Source: Oscillospiraceae bacterium (GTDB taxonomy: Bacteria > Bacillota > Clostridia > Oscillospirales > Oscillospiraceae). Taken from it: a DNA stretch of 64,000 nt. The translations under genes and the position numbers were made by a program. How positions within the stretch are numbered: position 1 is the first letter of the stretch; every line of letters starts with the position of its first letter. Shown piece after piece: positions 24,386-34,099 of this stretch. The stretch covers positions 186,001 to 250,000 of the forward strand of contig JAFYAQ010000022.1 of the NCBI GenBank assembly GCA_017540645.1. Direction: 5' to 3'. Below the pieces are notes generated by a model. It was given only the letters and a program-made list of their open reading frames with translations, searched no databases and had not been told where the DNA came from.

Positions 24386-25408
24386 TCACGAGATAAACAT
24401 GGCATCTCCGAAGGAGAAGAAGCGGTAGCGTTCCCTGACGGCTTCCTGATAAGCGGCCAGGATATGCTCTCTGCCCGCCAATGCGGACACCAGCATGATC
24501 AAAGTGCTCTCCGGAAGATGGAAATTGGTGATCAGCGCGTCAACGACCTTGAAGCGATAGCCGGGATAGATAAAAATATCCGTCCAGCGGCTGCCGGAGG
24601 GGATGGTCCCCTCCTCCCGGGCAAAGCTCTCCAGCGTGCGGCAGGAGGTTGTCCCAACGGAAATGATACGGCCGCCGGCCGCCCTGGTCCGGTTGATTGT
24701 GTCCGCCGTCTCCGGGGTGATGATGCAGAATTCCGAGTGCATGGGATGGTCCTCGATGTTTTCCTCTTTCACCGGCCGGAAGGTACCGAGACCTACATGC
24801 AGGGTGATATAGGCGAGATTTATCCCCTGGGCAGACAGCCTGTCCAGCAGCTCTCTGGTGAAATGCAGTCCCGCTGTGGGAGCTGCCGCAGAGCCCGGAT
24901 CTTTGGAATACACCGTTTGATATCGTTCCGGATCATCCAGCTTTTCTTTGATATAGGGCGGCAAGGGCATTTGTCCCAGTCGCTCCAGGATCTCCAGAAA
25001 AATTCCCTGATAGCGAAAATGCAGTACTTTGTTCCCATCGGCCTCCGCGCGGACTACCTGGGCGGTCAGCTCTCCATCTCCAAAGCGGAGCTTGGTACCG
25101 GGAGGCGTTTTTCGCCCCGGACGGGTCAAGCACTCCCAGTCCCCTTTCCCCAGATCCCGGAGCAGGACGACCTCCACGCTGCCCCCGCTGGGTCGAGTGC
25201 CGAAAAGCCGTGCCGGGATGACCCGGGAATCGTTCATTACCAGGCAATCACCCGGGCGAAGCAGCTCCGGCAAATCAAAAAAATGCCTGTGTTCCCAAGC
25301 GCCGGTGGCTTTATCCAGGCACAACAGCCGGGAACTGTCCCTTTTCTGGAGCGGCGTCTGGGCGATCAGCTCCGGAGGAAGATCATAATAAAAATCTGAT
25401 TTTTTCAA
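24386..25408 (-). CDS. queA: S-adenosylmethionine:tRNA ribosyltransferase-isomerase QueA
   Basis: 340 residues. QueA signature segments are present: [21 protein letters not shown] at the start (cut here by one residue), [22 protein letters not shown] and [15 protein letters not shown] [11 protein letters not shown]. It makes epoxyqueuosine in tRNA after Tgt. The start is TTG at 25408, supported by AGGAG 6 nt upstream and by the family N-terminus; the frame extends 16 codons further without support. It has its own promoter. Confidence 0.95.
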   Translation of the reverse strand: MKKSDFYYDLPPELIAQTPLQKRDSSRLLCLDKATGAWEHRHFFDLPELLRPGDCLVMNDSRVIPARLFGTRPSGGSVEVVLLRDLGKGDWECLTRPGRKTPPGTKLRFGDGELTAQVVRAEADGNKVLHFRYQGIFLEILERLGQMPLPPYIKEKLDDPERYQTVYSKDPGSAAAPTAGLHFTRELLDRLSAQGINLAYITLHVGLGTFRPVKEENIEDHPMHSEFCIITPETADTINRTRAAGGRIISVGTTSCRTLESFAREEGTIPSGSRWTDIFIYPGYRFKVVDALITNFHLPESTLIMLVSALAGREHILAAYQEAVRERYRFFSFGDAMFIS

Positions 25409-25526
25409 AACGCTCTCCTGACGTAGGAAAATTGATCCGGAAGACAGCTCTCTCACCGCTCGCTCTTCTTGACGCGCCTTTGAACGAGTGATATGATAAA
25501 AAAGTCTATGGCCTGGACCTTTCGGT

Positions 25527-25556
25527 ATTATATATCATAAACCGGAGCCTTGGCAA
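25527..25556 (-). promoter_or_regulatory. Sigma-A promoter of queA-tgt
   Basis: On the minus strand TTGCCA (25556-25551), 18-nt spacer, TATAAT (25532-25527). The leader to the queA start is about 110 nt; no recognised riboswitch was found in it. Confidence 0.7.
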
Positions 25557-25646
25557 GCCTATCCTTCTCACACTTTCCCTTGCTTGAGCGCATACGCTGT
25601 AATACAAAGCCAAGTATGTGTTCCCCTGGAACAGGAAGGATATGCT

Positions 25647-26534
25647 ATGAAAACACCTGTTTTTACCGGCTCTGCCACCGCCATGGTCACGCCGTATACG
25701 GATAAGGGGATCGATTACGATTCTCTTGCCCAGCTGCTGGAACGTCAGACTGTGGGTGGGACCGCCGCGGTATTGATGTGCGCCACCACCGGCGAGGCCG
25801 CCACGCTGAAGGAAACGGAGCGGCAGGAGATCCTGCGTTTCACGCTTCGCCAGGTGAAGGGCCGTATGAAGGTCCTCTGCGGTATCGGTTCCAACAATAC
25901 GGACGCCGCTGCTGCCATGGCCCATACGGCGGAGAGCCTCGGCGCGGACGCTGTGCTGCTGACGACGCCCTATTATAACAAAGGGACTCCGGAGGGACTC
26001 TATCGCCATTTTTGCTGTGTGGCGGATCAATGCTCTCTGCCGCTGATCGTCTACAATGTTCCCGGCCGGACTTCCGTAGCCTGTACGCCGGAACTCTATG
26101 AGAGACTTGCAGAGCATCCTCGGATCAACGGAGTCAAGGAAGCCTCCGGGAACATCTCCCTGGTTTCCCAGACCCGCCGGCGCTGCGGTGAAGACTTGAA
26201 TATCTGGAGCGGGAATGATGACCAGACCCTGCCGATGTTGGCGCTGGGAGCAAAGGGTGTGATTTCCGTAGCTTCCAATCTGATCCCGAGACAGATGAGG
26301 GATCTTTGCGGCGCCGCTCTTGCCGGTGATTACCTGTCTGCCCGCTCGATCCATGAGACTTATGCGATCCTGTTCGAGCAGCTTTTCTGCGAGGTCAATC
26401 CCATACCTGTGAAAACGGCGCTTCACGCCATGGGACTTTGCCCCGACGGTTTTCGCCTTCCCCTGTGCTCCATGGGGGCAGATAACAAAGCGGCTTTACT
26501 CCAAACTCTGCGGCAGCTGGAACTGCTGTCATAA
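25647..26534 (+). CDS. dapA: 4-hydroxy-tetrahydrodipicolinate synthase
   Basis: 295 residues, TIM-barrel aldolase. The Schiff-base Lys is in GVKEASGN (K164), with Tyr in IVYNVPGRT and the TTGE motif at 47-50. It condenses pyruvate and aspartate semialdehyde, the first step of lysine, diaminopimelate and, in spore formers, dipicolinate synthesis. The ATG has AGGAAGGA 6 nt upstream. No other lysine genes are adjacent. Confidence 0.94.
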   Translation: MKTPVFTGSATAMVTPYTDKGIDYDSLAQLLERQTVGGTAAVLMCATTGEAATLKETERQEILRFTLRQVKGRMKVLCGIGSNNTDAAAAMAHTAESLGADAVLLTTPYYNKGTPEGLYRHFCCVADQCSLPLIVYNVPGRTSVACTPELYERLAEHPRINGVKEASGNISLVSQTRRRCGEDLNIWSGNDDQTLPMLALGAKGVISVASNLIPRQMRDLCGAALAGDYLSARSIHETYAILFEQLFCEVNPIPVKTALHAMGLCPDGFRLPLCSMGADNKAALLQTLRQLELLS

Positions 26535-26570
26535 TTCCGCGAAATCTATTCTCAAGAAAGTGAGACCACT

Positions 26571-27827
26571 ATGAAGCGTATTCTTGCTGTTCTGATGATC
26601 CTCGTCCTGACGTTGACTTTTGCCGTCACCGCCCTCGCGGAGGATGATTCGGCTGCGATCTCCGTTCAAAAATCGGTCTATGCCCCCTCTGCCTCTATGG
26701 CCGAGTGCAAGCACCTGTTCAAAGAAGCAGAAATGTTTGGCTCAAGCGCCTATCTGAATAAAGCCATGACCGCGGTGATCCTTGCCCGGTATTCCGGGGC
26801 TCCGGAGGAAGCTCCCTCTGCTCCGATCTGCGGAGATATTGATCCGGCCGCCTGGTACGCCTTCGGCGCACAGTGGGCTGTCAGCAAAGGTGTAATGACT
26901 CCGGATGAGGACGGCCTTTTTCATCCGGAGAGATCGCTGAACCTGGAAGAGCTTTGCCTCGCTATGAATGATTTTCTTTCCGCGACAGGTCATTCCTTAA
27001 AGATCATCAATGCGTGGTACTCGTTTCTTGACGCCGGCAATTTTTCCCGCCGCGGCAGACAGGCGGCTGCTCTGATGCAGGAGGCCGGAGTATTGATCGA
27101 AGGACATGATGGCTTTTTCTATCCTGCCAATGTCCTGACCGTCTCCCAGGCGGAGCCGGTGTTCCTCCGGTTTTTCGGAGCCATGCAGAATGCCAGCTTT
27201 CCGGGCCTGCCGGTCGCCACGGTGGCCGAGAGCGACCCGGTGGATGATTCCTGGTTTGATGATGCCTGTTTCATCGGTCACTCCCAGGTGGTGGGCATGT
27301 CGATGAGCTTCAATTTGCCCAAAGCAGATTTCTACTGTGCTATTGGTTATACAGCCCAGAATATACTGGACGATTATGTCGAGGGACCGAACAACCGCTA
27401 TGTGACGCTGCCCAAAGCCCTGCGCAACAACGCTGACAAGTATCGCAAGGTGTATATTATGCTGGGCATTAATGACTGTGACGACAGTAAAGACCGGATC
27501 GCGAATTTTATGCGGCCCATGCGTCAGATCATGGACCTGGTAAAGGAGACCCAGCCCAACGCAACGATCTATCTTCTGTCTCTGGCTCCCGTGGGAAGAG
27601 ACATCCATATGCCCGTATTGTACAATCCGGAAAACTGCATCGTGTACTCGCAGGCAATCAAGAGCCTTTCCCGGGAGTACGGTGCGGAATACCTGGATAT
27701 ATACAGACTGATGGCGGACGATGAAGGATACATGAGGGATGAATTCAATTCCGGAGACGGACTTCACTTCAAGGCATCCCAGTATTATGTGATCAAGGAC
27801 TATTTGAAATGCCACACCGGGTTCTGA
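26571..27827 (+). CDS. Secreted SLH-domain SGNH/GDSL hydrolase
   Basis: 418 residues. Signal peptide 1-23 (cleavage after ALA). Residues about 40-200 look like S-layer-homology repeats (DIDPAAWYAFGAQWAVSKGVMT, then PERSLNLEELCLAM), which anchor proteins to the cell wall. Residues about 230-415 form an SGNH hydrolase with FIGHS (S238), GIND (299-302) and SGDGLH (D396, H399). It probably removes acyl groups from cell-surface polymers; the substrate is not visible. It lies 36 bp after dapA and overlaps the next gene. Confidence 0.85.
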   Translation: MKRILAVLMILVLTLTFAVTALAEDDSAAISVQKSVYAPSASMAECKHLFKEAEMFGSSAYLNKAMTAVILARYSGAPEEAPSAPICGDIDPAAWYAFGAQWAVSKGVMTPDEDGLFHPERSLNLEELCLAMNDFLSATGHSLKIINAWYSFLDAGNFSRRGRQAAALMQEAGVLIEGHDGFFYPANVLTVSQAEPVFLRFFGAMQNASFPGLPVATVAESDPVDDSWFDDACFIGHSQVVGMSMSFNLPKADFYCAIGYTAQNILDDYVEGPNNRYVTLPKALRNNADKYRKVYIMLGINDCDDSKDRIANFMRPMRQIMDLVKETQPNATIYLLSLAPVGRDIHMPVLYNPENCIVYSQAIKSLSREYGAEYLDIYRLMADDEGYMRDEFNSGDGLHFKASQYYVIKDYLKCHTGF

Positions 27828-28336
27828 TGCCCTCGTTTTTTGCCAGAGAGTGCCCGGAGGTTTCTGCCGACCTTATCGGAAAGTGGCTTTGCCGTCGTCT
27901 GGAGGATGGCCGCATCCTTCGACTTCAGATCACAGAGACAGAGGCATATTGCGGAGAGAATGACACAGCCTGTCATGCTCACCGAGGACGCACCAGACGC
28001 ACAGAGGTGCTGTACGGCCCAGCGGGAGTGTTGTATGTCTATTTATGCTACGGGATCCACTGGATGCTGAACATCGTTACCGGAGAACCGGAGCATCCCC
28101 AGGCGGTGCTGATCCGCGCCTGCCGAGATGCCCAGGGTCCGGGACGGCTGACAAAGGCTTTCTCCCTTACCGGCGAGTTTGACCGCATGAAACTCTCGGA
28201 TGATACGGCCCCCCTCTGGCTGGAGGATGACGGCCTTTCTTACGCCTGTACCACCGCGCCCAGAGTGGGCATCGCCTATGCCAGTCCTGAGGATCAGGCG
28301 AGAAAATGGCGTTTTATCCTGCGTGAGACCAGGTGA
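27809..28336 (+). CDS. DNA-3-methyladenine glycosylase (AAG/MPG family)
   Basis: 175 residues, shorter than the usual 190-200 but with the family core: ETEAYCGENDTACHAHRGRT (catalytic Glu and Tyr), LYGPAGVLYVYLCYGIHWMLN and a trimmed C-terminus. It removes alkylated bases to start base-excision repair. The start is either ATG 27809 (AAGGA 10 nt upstream, overlapping the previous gene by 19 bp) or ATG 27827, which shares one base with that gene's stop. Confidence 0.88.
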   Translation: MPHRVLMPSFFARECPEVSADLIGKWLCRRLEDGRILRLQITETEAYCGENDTACHAHRGRTRRTEVLYGPAGVLYVYLCYGIHWMLNIVTGEPEHPQAVLIRACRDAQGPGRLTKAFSLTGEFDRMKLSDDTAPLWLEDDGLSYACTTAPRVGIAYASPEDQARKWRFILRETR

Positions 28337-28346
28337 AAACGCAGAT

Positions 28347-28396
28347 GGATAAACAAAATGAGACCCGCGGATTCGCGGGTCTCATTTTGTTTATCC
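28347..28396. terminator. Very long bidirectional terminator
   Basis: Perfect 23-bp arms (28347-28369 and 28374-28396) around a GATT loop, with T-rich distal arm in both directions. The right arm includes the last two codons and stop of the converging yfcE gene. Confidence 0.85.
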
Positions 28397-28936
28397 TAGG
28401 TCTTCCCTTTTCCAGACGGTTCCGGTCTCCACACCCTTCCAGAGCAGCTGCCCGTCCTCCAGGATCAGATAGCTGCGGGGATCGACACTCTTGGGAAGAG
28501 AAACCGAACCGGGGTTCACATAGAGGATGCCATCCTCTTTTTGCATACCGGGTATGTGCGTGTGGCCGGAAATAAGAATGTCCCCGGGAGAGAGAAGCGG
28601 TACAAGTTCCTCTCTGCGATGGCCATGCGTCAGAAAAATGGTCCGATCATCCACATAAAGCACGGCCGTCTCTGCCAGAACGGGAAAATGAAGCACCATC
28701 TGGTCCACCTCTCCGTCGCAGTTTCCCTTGACGCACAAGGGAGCGGGAACCAGGGAATTGAGCATGTCCGCGACCGCCCTGGTGTCATACTCACGGGGCA
28801 GGGCATTTCTCGGTCCGTGATAAAGGATGTCCCCCAGCAGTGCCAGCCGGTCCGGAGCTTCCTCCCTGTACCGGTCCATCAAACGCTCCACATAGTATTT
28901 TGAGCCGTGGAGATCGGACGCGATCATCAGCTTCAT
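28391..28936 (-). CDS. YfcE-type metallophosphodiesterase
   Basis: 181 residues, calcineurin-like fold: ASDLHGS, LLGDILYHGPRN, GNCDGEVD, THGHR and SGHTHIPG metal-binding blocks all intact. YfcE enzymes hydrolyse phosphodiesters with Mn2+; the natural substrate is unknown. It lies 28 bp downstream of polC on the same strand. Confidence 0.9.
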   Translation of the reverse strand: MKLMIASDLHGSKYYVERLMDRYREEAPDRLALLGDILYHGPRNALPREYDTRAVADMLNSLVPAPLCVKGNCDGEVDQMVLHFPVLAETAVLYVDDRTIFLTHGHRREELVPLLSPGDILISGHTHIPGMQKEDGILYVNPGSVSLPKSVDPRSYLILEDGQLLWKGVETGTVWKREDLG

Positions 28937-28964
28937 TTTGTTCCCTCCTGATCAATTGTTCGGA

Positions 28965-31900
28965 TCAAAACCCTTCCATCCCGTCAAAGAGACTGACCTG
29001 ACGGCTCTCGGGCAGAGCGCCCAACGCGCCGAGCTTTTTCAGCTGCTCTAAGTGGGCCTGGCTGACCTTGGGACAGGCATCGGACACATCGTCCACCGAG
29101 ACAAACCGCTCTCCGCTTTTCTGCGCCCGGAGGAGATCCTCCGCCGCTGCGCCGCCCAATCCGGAAATCGCCACAAAGGGCGGCCGAAGAGCCCCGTCTT
29201 CGATGTGGAAACGGTAAGCATCGGATTTATACAGATCGATGTTCAAAAACCGGAAACCGCGCAGATAGAACTCGTATACACTCTCCAGCGTGGTCATCAG
29301 ATCCTCTTCCTTGGCCGTGACCTCTCCCCTTTCGGTTTTCTGCTGGATCTCTTTTATCTTGGAGCGGACCCTATCGATCCCCTGAAGCATACTCTCCGCG
29401 TCAAAGCCGTCCTTCTGGCTGCGGCGATAAAAGTAGGCGCTGTAGTATGCCAGCGGCTGGTGGACCTTGAACCAGGCAATCCGGAACGCCATCATCACAT
29501 AGGCCACCGCATGGGCTTTGGGGAAAAGATACTGGATCTTGCGGCAGGATTCCACCCACCACTCCGGAACTCCCAGAGACTGCATTTCCTCTTCGATCCC
29601 CTCCGGCCATGGCTTGCCCTTGTGGATAGCGCCCTTCCGGACGGCCTCCATGAATTTGAAAGCACGTTTAGGCTCCATACCCATGGAGATCAGATAGAGC
29701 ATGATATCGTCCCGGCAGCCCACGCACTTGTCTGTTGGGGCAATGCCGTTGACTACGATATCGTGGATGTTGCCGGCCCACACGTCGGTGCCGTGGGAAA
29801 AACCGGACAGACGGATCAAAGTGGCAAATTCGGTGGGCTGAGTGTCCACCAGCATCTGCCGGGTGAATGGGGTGCCAAATTCCGGCACGCCGATGGTGCC
29901 GGTATGGCCGATCACCGGATCGTCGTCCGGCAGTCCCAGAGGCGCGGGAGAGGTGAAGATCCGCATGGTTTCCTTGTCATCCAGGGGGATCTTCCGGGCA
30001 TTCAGCCCCGTCATATCCTCCATCATGCGGATCATGGTGGGGTCATCATGCCCCAGCTCGTCCAGCTTTAGAAGGTTGGCCTCCATGCTGTGATACTCAA
30101 AATGGGTGGTGATGATCCCGCCGTCCGCATCGTCTGCCGGGTGCTGCACCGGGCAAAAGTCGGTGACGTCCTTATCCTGGGGGATGATAACCAGTCCGCC
30201 GGGATGCTGTCCGGTGGTACGCTTTACTCCCACACAGCCGGCCACCAGCCGGTTTTCCTCCGCCTTGGAAACGGTAATGCCCCGCTCCTCCAGGTATTTT
30301 TTCACATAGCCGTAGGCCGTCTTTTCTGCCAGAGTACCAATGGTGCCGGCCTTGAAAACGTGGTCCGCGCCAAAAAGCTCCTTGGTGTATTTATGCGCCT
30401 CCGCCTGGTATTCTCCGGAGAAGTTCAAGTCGATATCGGGGACCTTGTCGCCCCCGAAGCCGAGGAAGGTCTCGAAGGGAATGTCAAAGCCATCTTTCTC
30501 CAGGGGGGTGCCGCAAACCGGGCAGGTCCGGTCGGGCATGTCCGCCCCGCATCCGTACTTGTCCCCGTTTTCCATCATGACGTTTTCGAAATCGGAGAAA
30601 TGACATTTGGGACAGCGGTAATGGGGCGGCAGAGAGTTTACCTCGGTTATGCCGGACATATAAGCCACCAGAGAAGAGCCGACGCTGCCGCGGCTGCCGA
30701 CCAGATAGCCATGCTCCAGAGAGTTCTGCACCAGCTTCTGGGCGGACATATATATGACCTCATAATGCCGACCGAGAATGGCTCCCAGCTCCGCGTCCAG
30801 GCGTTCCTTTACGATGGACGGTACCGTATCCCCATAGAGCTGATGGGCCCGGTCCCAAACCATCTGGTTCAAATCCTCTGCGGCATGGGGAATGGAGGGA
30901 GGGAACAAATCTTTGGGCAGAAGCTCAAATTCCTCGATCTCATCGGCGATGGCGTTGGGCGCGGTGATCACCACATCCCGACAATCGGACTCTCCCAGAT
31001 AGGAGAATTCCTCCAGCATCTCATCGGTGGTCTTAAAGTAGATGGGCAAGGACTTATCCGCATCCGGGAATTTTTGTCCGGCCAAGAGGATATGCCGATA
31101 GATTTCATCCTGGGGATTCAGGAAATGCACGTCACCGGTGGCGACGACCGGCTTGCCCATCCGACGACCCAATGCCAGGATCCGCCGATTCAGCTCCCGA
31201 AGCTCCTCCTCGCTTTTCACTTTGCCCTCGTCCAGCAGGAAGCGGTTGTTGCAGACAGGCTGGATTTCCAGGTAGTCATAGAAGGAGGCAAGACGCTGCT
31301 GTTCCTCCCTGCTCCGATGGCGCAGAATCGCGTCAAAAAGCTCCCCGGCGGCGCAGGCCGACCCTAAAATCAGTCCATCCCGATACTCCATCAGCAGGCT
31401 CTTGGGGATCAGAGGACGCTTTTTAAAGTGCTCCAGATGGGACTTGGATATCAGCTCGTAAAGATTCTTCAGCCCTGCTTTATTTCGTACCAGGATCACG
31501 ATATGGCGGGAGTGCCGGTTTTCCGACTCGCGCAGCCGCATGACAACCGGTCCGATATCCGCCAGAGAGGCGGCGCCGGATTCCTGCAGTTTGGGTCGGA
31601 GTGAGGTGAAGATGCGGGCGCAGACAGCCGCGTCGTCGGAGGCGCGGTGATGGTCGAAGTCCGGAAGACCCAGCGCGTGAGCTACAACATCCAGCTTGTA
31701 TCGCCTCAGCGAGGGCAAAAGTCCCTGCGCTATGGGCAGAGTGTCGATATATACCGGCGCAAAGGGGATCCCGTTTTCTTCCGCCGCCCGGGTGATAAAA
31801 CCGACATCAAAGGCAGCGTTGTGGGCTGCCAGGGGCAGATTCCCGGCAAACTGGATGAACGATGCCACAGCTTCTGCCTGGGAGGGCGCACCAAACACAT

Positions 31901-33050
31901 CCCTGTCCGTGATGCCGGTCAGCTGAACGATCTCCGGAGGCAGGTCCATTTCCGGGTCTACAAAGGTCTGAAAGCTTTTCGTGACACGACCGTTTTCGAT
32001 GCGAACGGCGCCGATCTCAATGATCTTATCCGTTTCACTGTCCAGGCCGGTGGTCTCAATATCAAAACCGACAAAATCACAATCCAACGGCAGATTCGTC
32101 GTCCCGTGAATGGCGGGCAGGTCATCCACGTCGTTGACAAGATAGCCCTCCACACCGTAAATAACCTTTATGCCATGCTTTTTTCCGGCGCGCCATATCT
32201 CGGGAAAGCTCTGCGCCACGCCGTGGTCTGTGACTGCGATCGCCCGGTGTCCCCAACGAGCGGCGGCAGCTACGGCCGCACCGGGATCGGTCAGAGCGTC
32301 CAGCGTCGAATACCGGGTATGAAGGTGCAGTTCCACCCTTTTGTCGCCGGGAGCCTTGTCCTGACGCTGAGGCGCTTTGCCCAGCACGATAGCCAGCGGC
32401 TCCATAGCCATGTCGTTTTCATAGCGGTTGAAAGAAACATTTCCCCGGATGACCAGCCAGTCCCCTTTATGGATCTTTTCCAGAATGGACTTGTCATCCC
32501 TGGGCCGAATATATTTGGAAACATGAACGCTGCCGCTGTAGTCCGTGAGGGAAAAGCTCAACACAGCGGCATCATTTTTTTGAATCTTGCGATTTTCAAT
32601 GTTGAAAACAGATCCGGCCACCGTCACAGTCCCGGAGTTCATTGTCAGGTCGCCGATCTTTGTAATGTTTTCCCGGGGAAAGCTTTTTCCAAATAACAGC
32701 TCCCCGGATACCGGCTTTCCCTGGGCAGCGCCGGTGTGAGCCGGGCGGCGGTTTTCATTCAGTGCGGGCTTTTTTTCCTTTTCCGGCTCAGGCGCGACAA
32801 CGGGATCTTCCCTGGGCCAATCCGGGGTAAAGTGTACGCTCCGAAGTCCGTATTCCGCACAGATCCTCTCAGACAGTCTGTTCAGCTCTCCCAGCTCCGG
32901 CTGTCGGGAGAAAAACGCCTGTATCTCCATGGTCATGGTCTCTCGAGAGATCACTACGTTATGGATTCGAGCATCTTCCAGATCACCGCACAGCTCCCGA
33001 AGACCGGTGCAGCAGGGAAACATGGATAGAAATCTGGGTTCCTCCGTCAT
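28965..33050 (-). CDS. polC: DNA polymerase III alpha subunit, Gram-positive PolC
   Basis: 1361 residues. Order: N-terminal region 1-120, OB fold about 130-222, PHP domain beginning LHLHTRYSTLDA (about 240), an inserted DEDD 3'-5' exonuclease (FVGFDIETTGL at about 326, HHRASDDA at about 467), the rest of PHP, then the polymerase palm with PDIDLNFSG and a Cys4 zinc site (CPKC...CPVC). It is the main replicative polymerase of Firmicutes. It is slightly shorter than the Bacillus protein, mostly in the N-terminal part. The ATG overlaps the ispG stop by 4 bp. Confidence 0.97.
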   Translation of the reverse strand: MTEEPRFLSMFPCCTGLRELCGDLEDARIHNVVISRETMTMEIQAFFSRQPELGELNRLSERICAEYGLRSVHFTPDWPREDPVVAPEPEKEKKPALNENRRPAHTGAAQGKPVSGELLFGKSFPRENITKIGDLTMNSGTVTVAGSVFNIENRKIQKNDAAVLSFSLTDYSGSVHVSKYIRPRDDKSILEKIHKGDWLVIRGNVSFNRYENDMAMEPLAIVLGKAPQRQDKAPGDKRVELHLHTRYSTLDALTDPGAAVAAAARWGHRAIAVTDHGVAQSFPEIWRAGKKHGIKVIYGVEGYLVNDVDDLPAIHGTTNLPLDCDFVGFDIETTGLDSETDKIIEIGAVRIENGRVTKSFQTFVDPEMDLPPEIVQLTGITDRDVFGAPSQAEAVASFIQFAGNLPLAAHNAAFDVGFITRAAEENGIPFAPVYIDTLPIAQGLLPSLRRYKLDVVAHALGLPDFDHHRASDDAAVCARIFTSLRPKLQESGAASLADIGPVVMRLRESENRHSRHIVILVRNKAGLKNLYELISKSHLEHFKKRPLIPKSLLMEYRDGLILGSACAAGELFDAILRHRSREEQQRLASFYDYLEIQPVCNNRFLLDEGKVKSEEELRELNRRILALGRRMGKPVVATGDVHFLNPQDEIYRHILLAGQKFPDADKSLPIYFKTTDEMLEEFSYLGESDCRDVVITAPNAIADEIEEFELLPKDLFPPSIPHAAEDLNQMVWDRAHQLYGDTVPSIVKERLDAELGAILGRHYEVIYMSAQKLVQNSLEHGYLVGSRGSVGSSLVAYMSGITEVNSLPPHYRCPKCHFSDFENVMMENGDKYGCGADMPDRTCPVCGTPLEKDGFDIPFETFLGFGGDKVPDIDLNFSGEYQAEAHKYTKELFGADHVFKAGTIGTLAEKTAYGYVKKYLEERGITVSKAEENRLVAGCVGVKRTTGQHPGGLVIIPQDKDVTDFCPVQHPADDADGGIITTHFEYHSMEANLLKLDELGHDDPTMIRMMEDMTGLNARKIPLDDKETMRIFTSPAPLGLPDDDPVIGHTGTIGVPEFGTPFTRQMLVDTQPTEFATLIRLSGFSHGTDVWAGNIHDIVVNGIAPTDKCVGCRDDIMLYLISMGMEPKRAFKFMEAVRKGAIHKGKPWPEGIEEEMQSLGVPEWWVESCRKIQYLFPKAHAVAYVMMAFRIAWFKVHQPLAYYSAYFYRRSQKDGFDAESMLQGIDRVRSKIKEIQQKTERGEVTAKEEDLMTTLESVYEFYLRGFRFLNIDLYKSDAYRFHIEDGALRPPFVAISGLGGAAAEDLLRAQKSGERFVSVDDVSDACPKVSQAHLEQLKKLGALGALPESRQVSLFDGMEGF

Positions 33051-34099
33051 ACTTTCTGCTCGCTTTCAATGAGTTCGACCAGTGCGTCGGCAAGCTTATC
33101 GGCGCTGACGCGATAGAGCGCTTTTCCCTTACGGAAGAGAAGGCCCTCATCTTTGCCGCCGGCAATACCGTAGTCGGCATGGGACGCCTCCCCGGGACCG
33201 TTCACAACACAGCCCATGACCGCCACGGTGATATCCCAGGGCTTGTCCCGCAGGCGGTTTTCCACCTCTCTGGCCACGCCGAAGAGATCATATTCCGTCC
33301 GTCCGCAGGAGGGGCAGGAGATAAACTGGACGCCTTTTTTCAGTCCCAAAGCGCGCAGCAGCTCGGTTCCCGCCCGGACTTCCTCCACCGGGTCCTCGGT
33401 CAGGGAGATGCGGATGGTGTCGCCGATACCGTCCAGCAGCAGAGAACCGATACCGGCAGCGGACTTCAGGATGCCCCTCTCCCGCGTACCGGCTTCCGTG
33501 ACGCCCAGATGCAGTGGGTAATCGCAGCTTTGAGACAGGAGCCGGTTGGTCTCCACCATCATAGCGGGGTCGGAGGCTTTCACACTGATGCAGATGGAGT
33601 CAAAGCCGCAATCCTCAAGAAGTCGGACATGTCCCAGCGCGCTCTCACACAGAGCACGGGGGCAAAGTCCGTATTTTTGCAGCAGCCCCTTCTCCACAGA
33701 ACCGGAATTGACGCCGATGCGGATGGGTATGCCGTGATCCCGACAGGCGTCAGCTACCAGGCGCACCCGGGCAGGATCGCCGATGTTGCCGGGGTTGATG
33801 CGGATCTTATCAAAGCCTGCCTCCACCGCGGCCAGCGCCAGGCGGTAATCAAAATGTATATCGGCCACCAGCGGCAGTTCGGTCCCTCGGCGGATCGCGG
33901 GAAGAGCGGACGCCGCGGCCTCATGGGGGACGGCGAGACGCACAATATCCGCGCCGGCGATCTCCATGCGGCGGATCTGTTCCAAAGTAGCGTCCACATC
34001 CTCGGTATGGGTGTTGGTCATCGTCTGAACCGGGATGGGACTGCCTCCGCCAATGGGCACATGGCGGACCATGATCTTTTTTGTCTGCTTTCTTATCAT
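33047..34099 (-). CDS. ispG: 4-hydroxy-3-methylbut-2-enyl-diphosphate synthase IspG
   Basis: 350 residues, short bacterial form. The N-terminal TIM barrel begins 'VPIGGGSPIPVQTMTNT', and the C-terminal Fe-S domain has CPSCGR, then MGCVVNGPGE, giving the three Cys ligands and Glu. It performs the penultimate step of the MEP isoprenoid pathway, which fits with dxr two genes upstream. It overlaps both neighbours by 4 bp. Confidence 0.96.
   Translation of the reverse strand: MIRKQTKKIMVRHVPIGGGSPIPVQTMTNTHTEDVDATLEQIRRMEIAGADIVRLAVPHEAAASALPAIRRGTELPLVADIHFDYRLALAAVEAGFDKIRINPGNIGDPARVRLVADACRDHGIPIRIGVNSGSVEKGLLQKYGLCPRALCESALGHVRLLEDCGFDSICISVKASDPAMMVETNRLLSQSCDYPLHLGVTEAGTRERGILKSAAGIGSLLLDGIGDTIRISLTEDPVEEVRAGTELLRALGLKKGVQFISCPSCGRTEYDLFGVAREVENRLRDKPWDITVAVMGCVVNGPGEASHADYGIAGGKDEGLLFRKGKALYRVSADKLADALVELIESEQKV

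Noticed and set aside
25409..25526. preQ1 riboswitch in the queA leader
   Set aside because: The leader lacks the short H-type pseudoknot pattern, and queA-tgt act after preQ1 is made.
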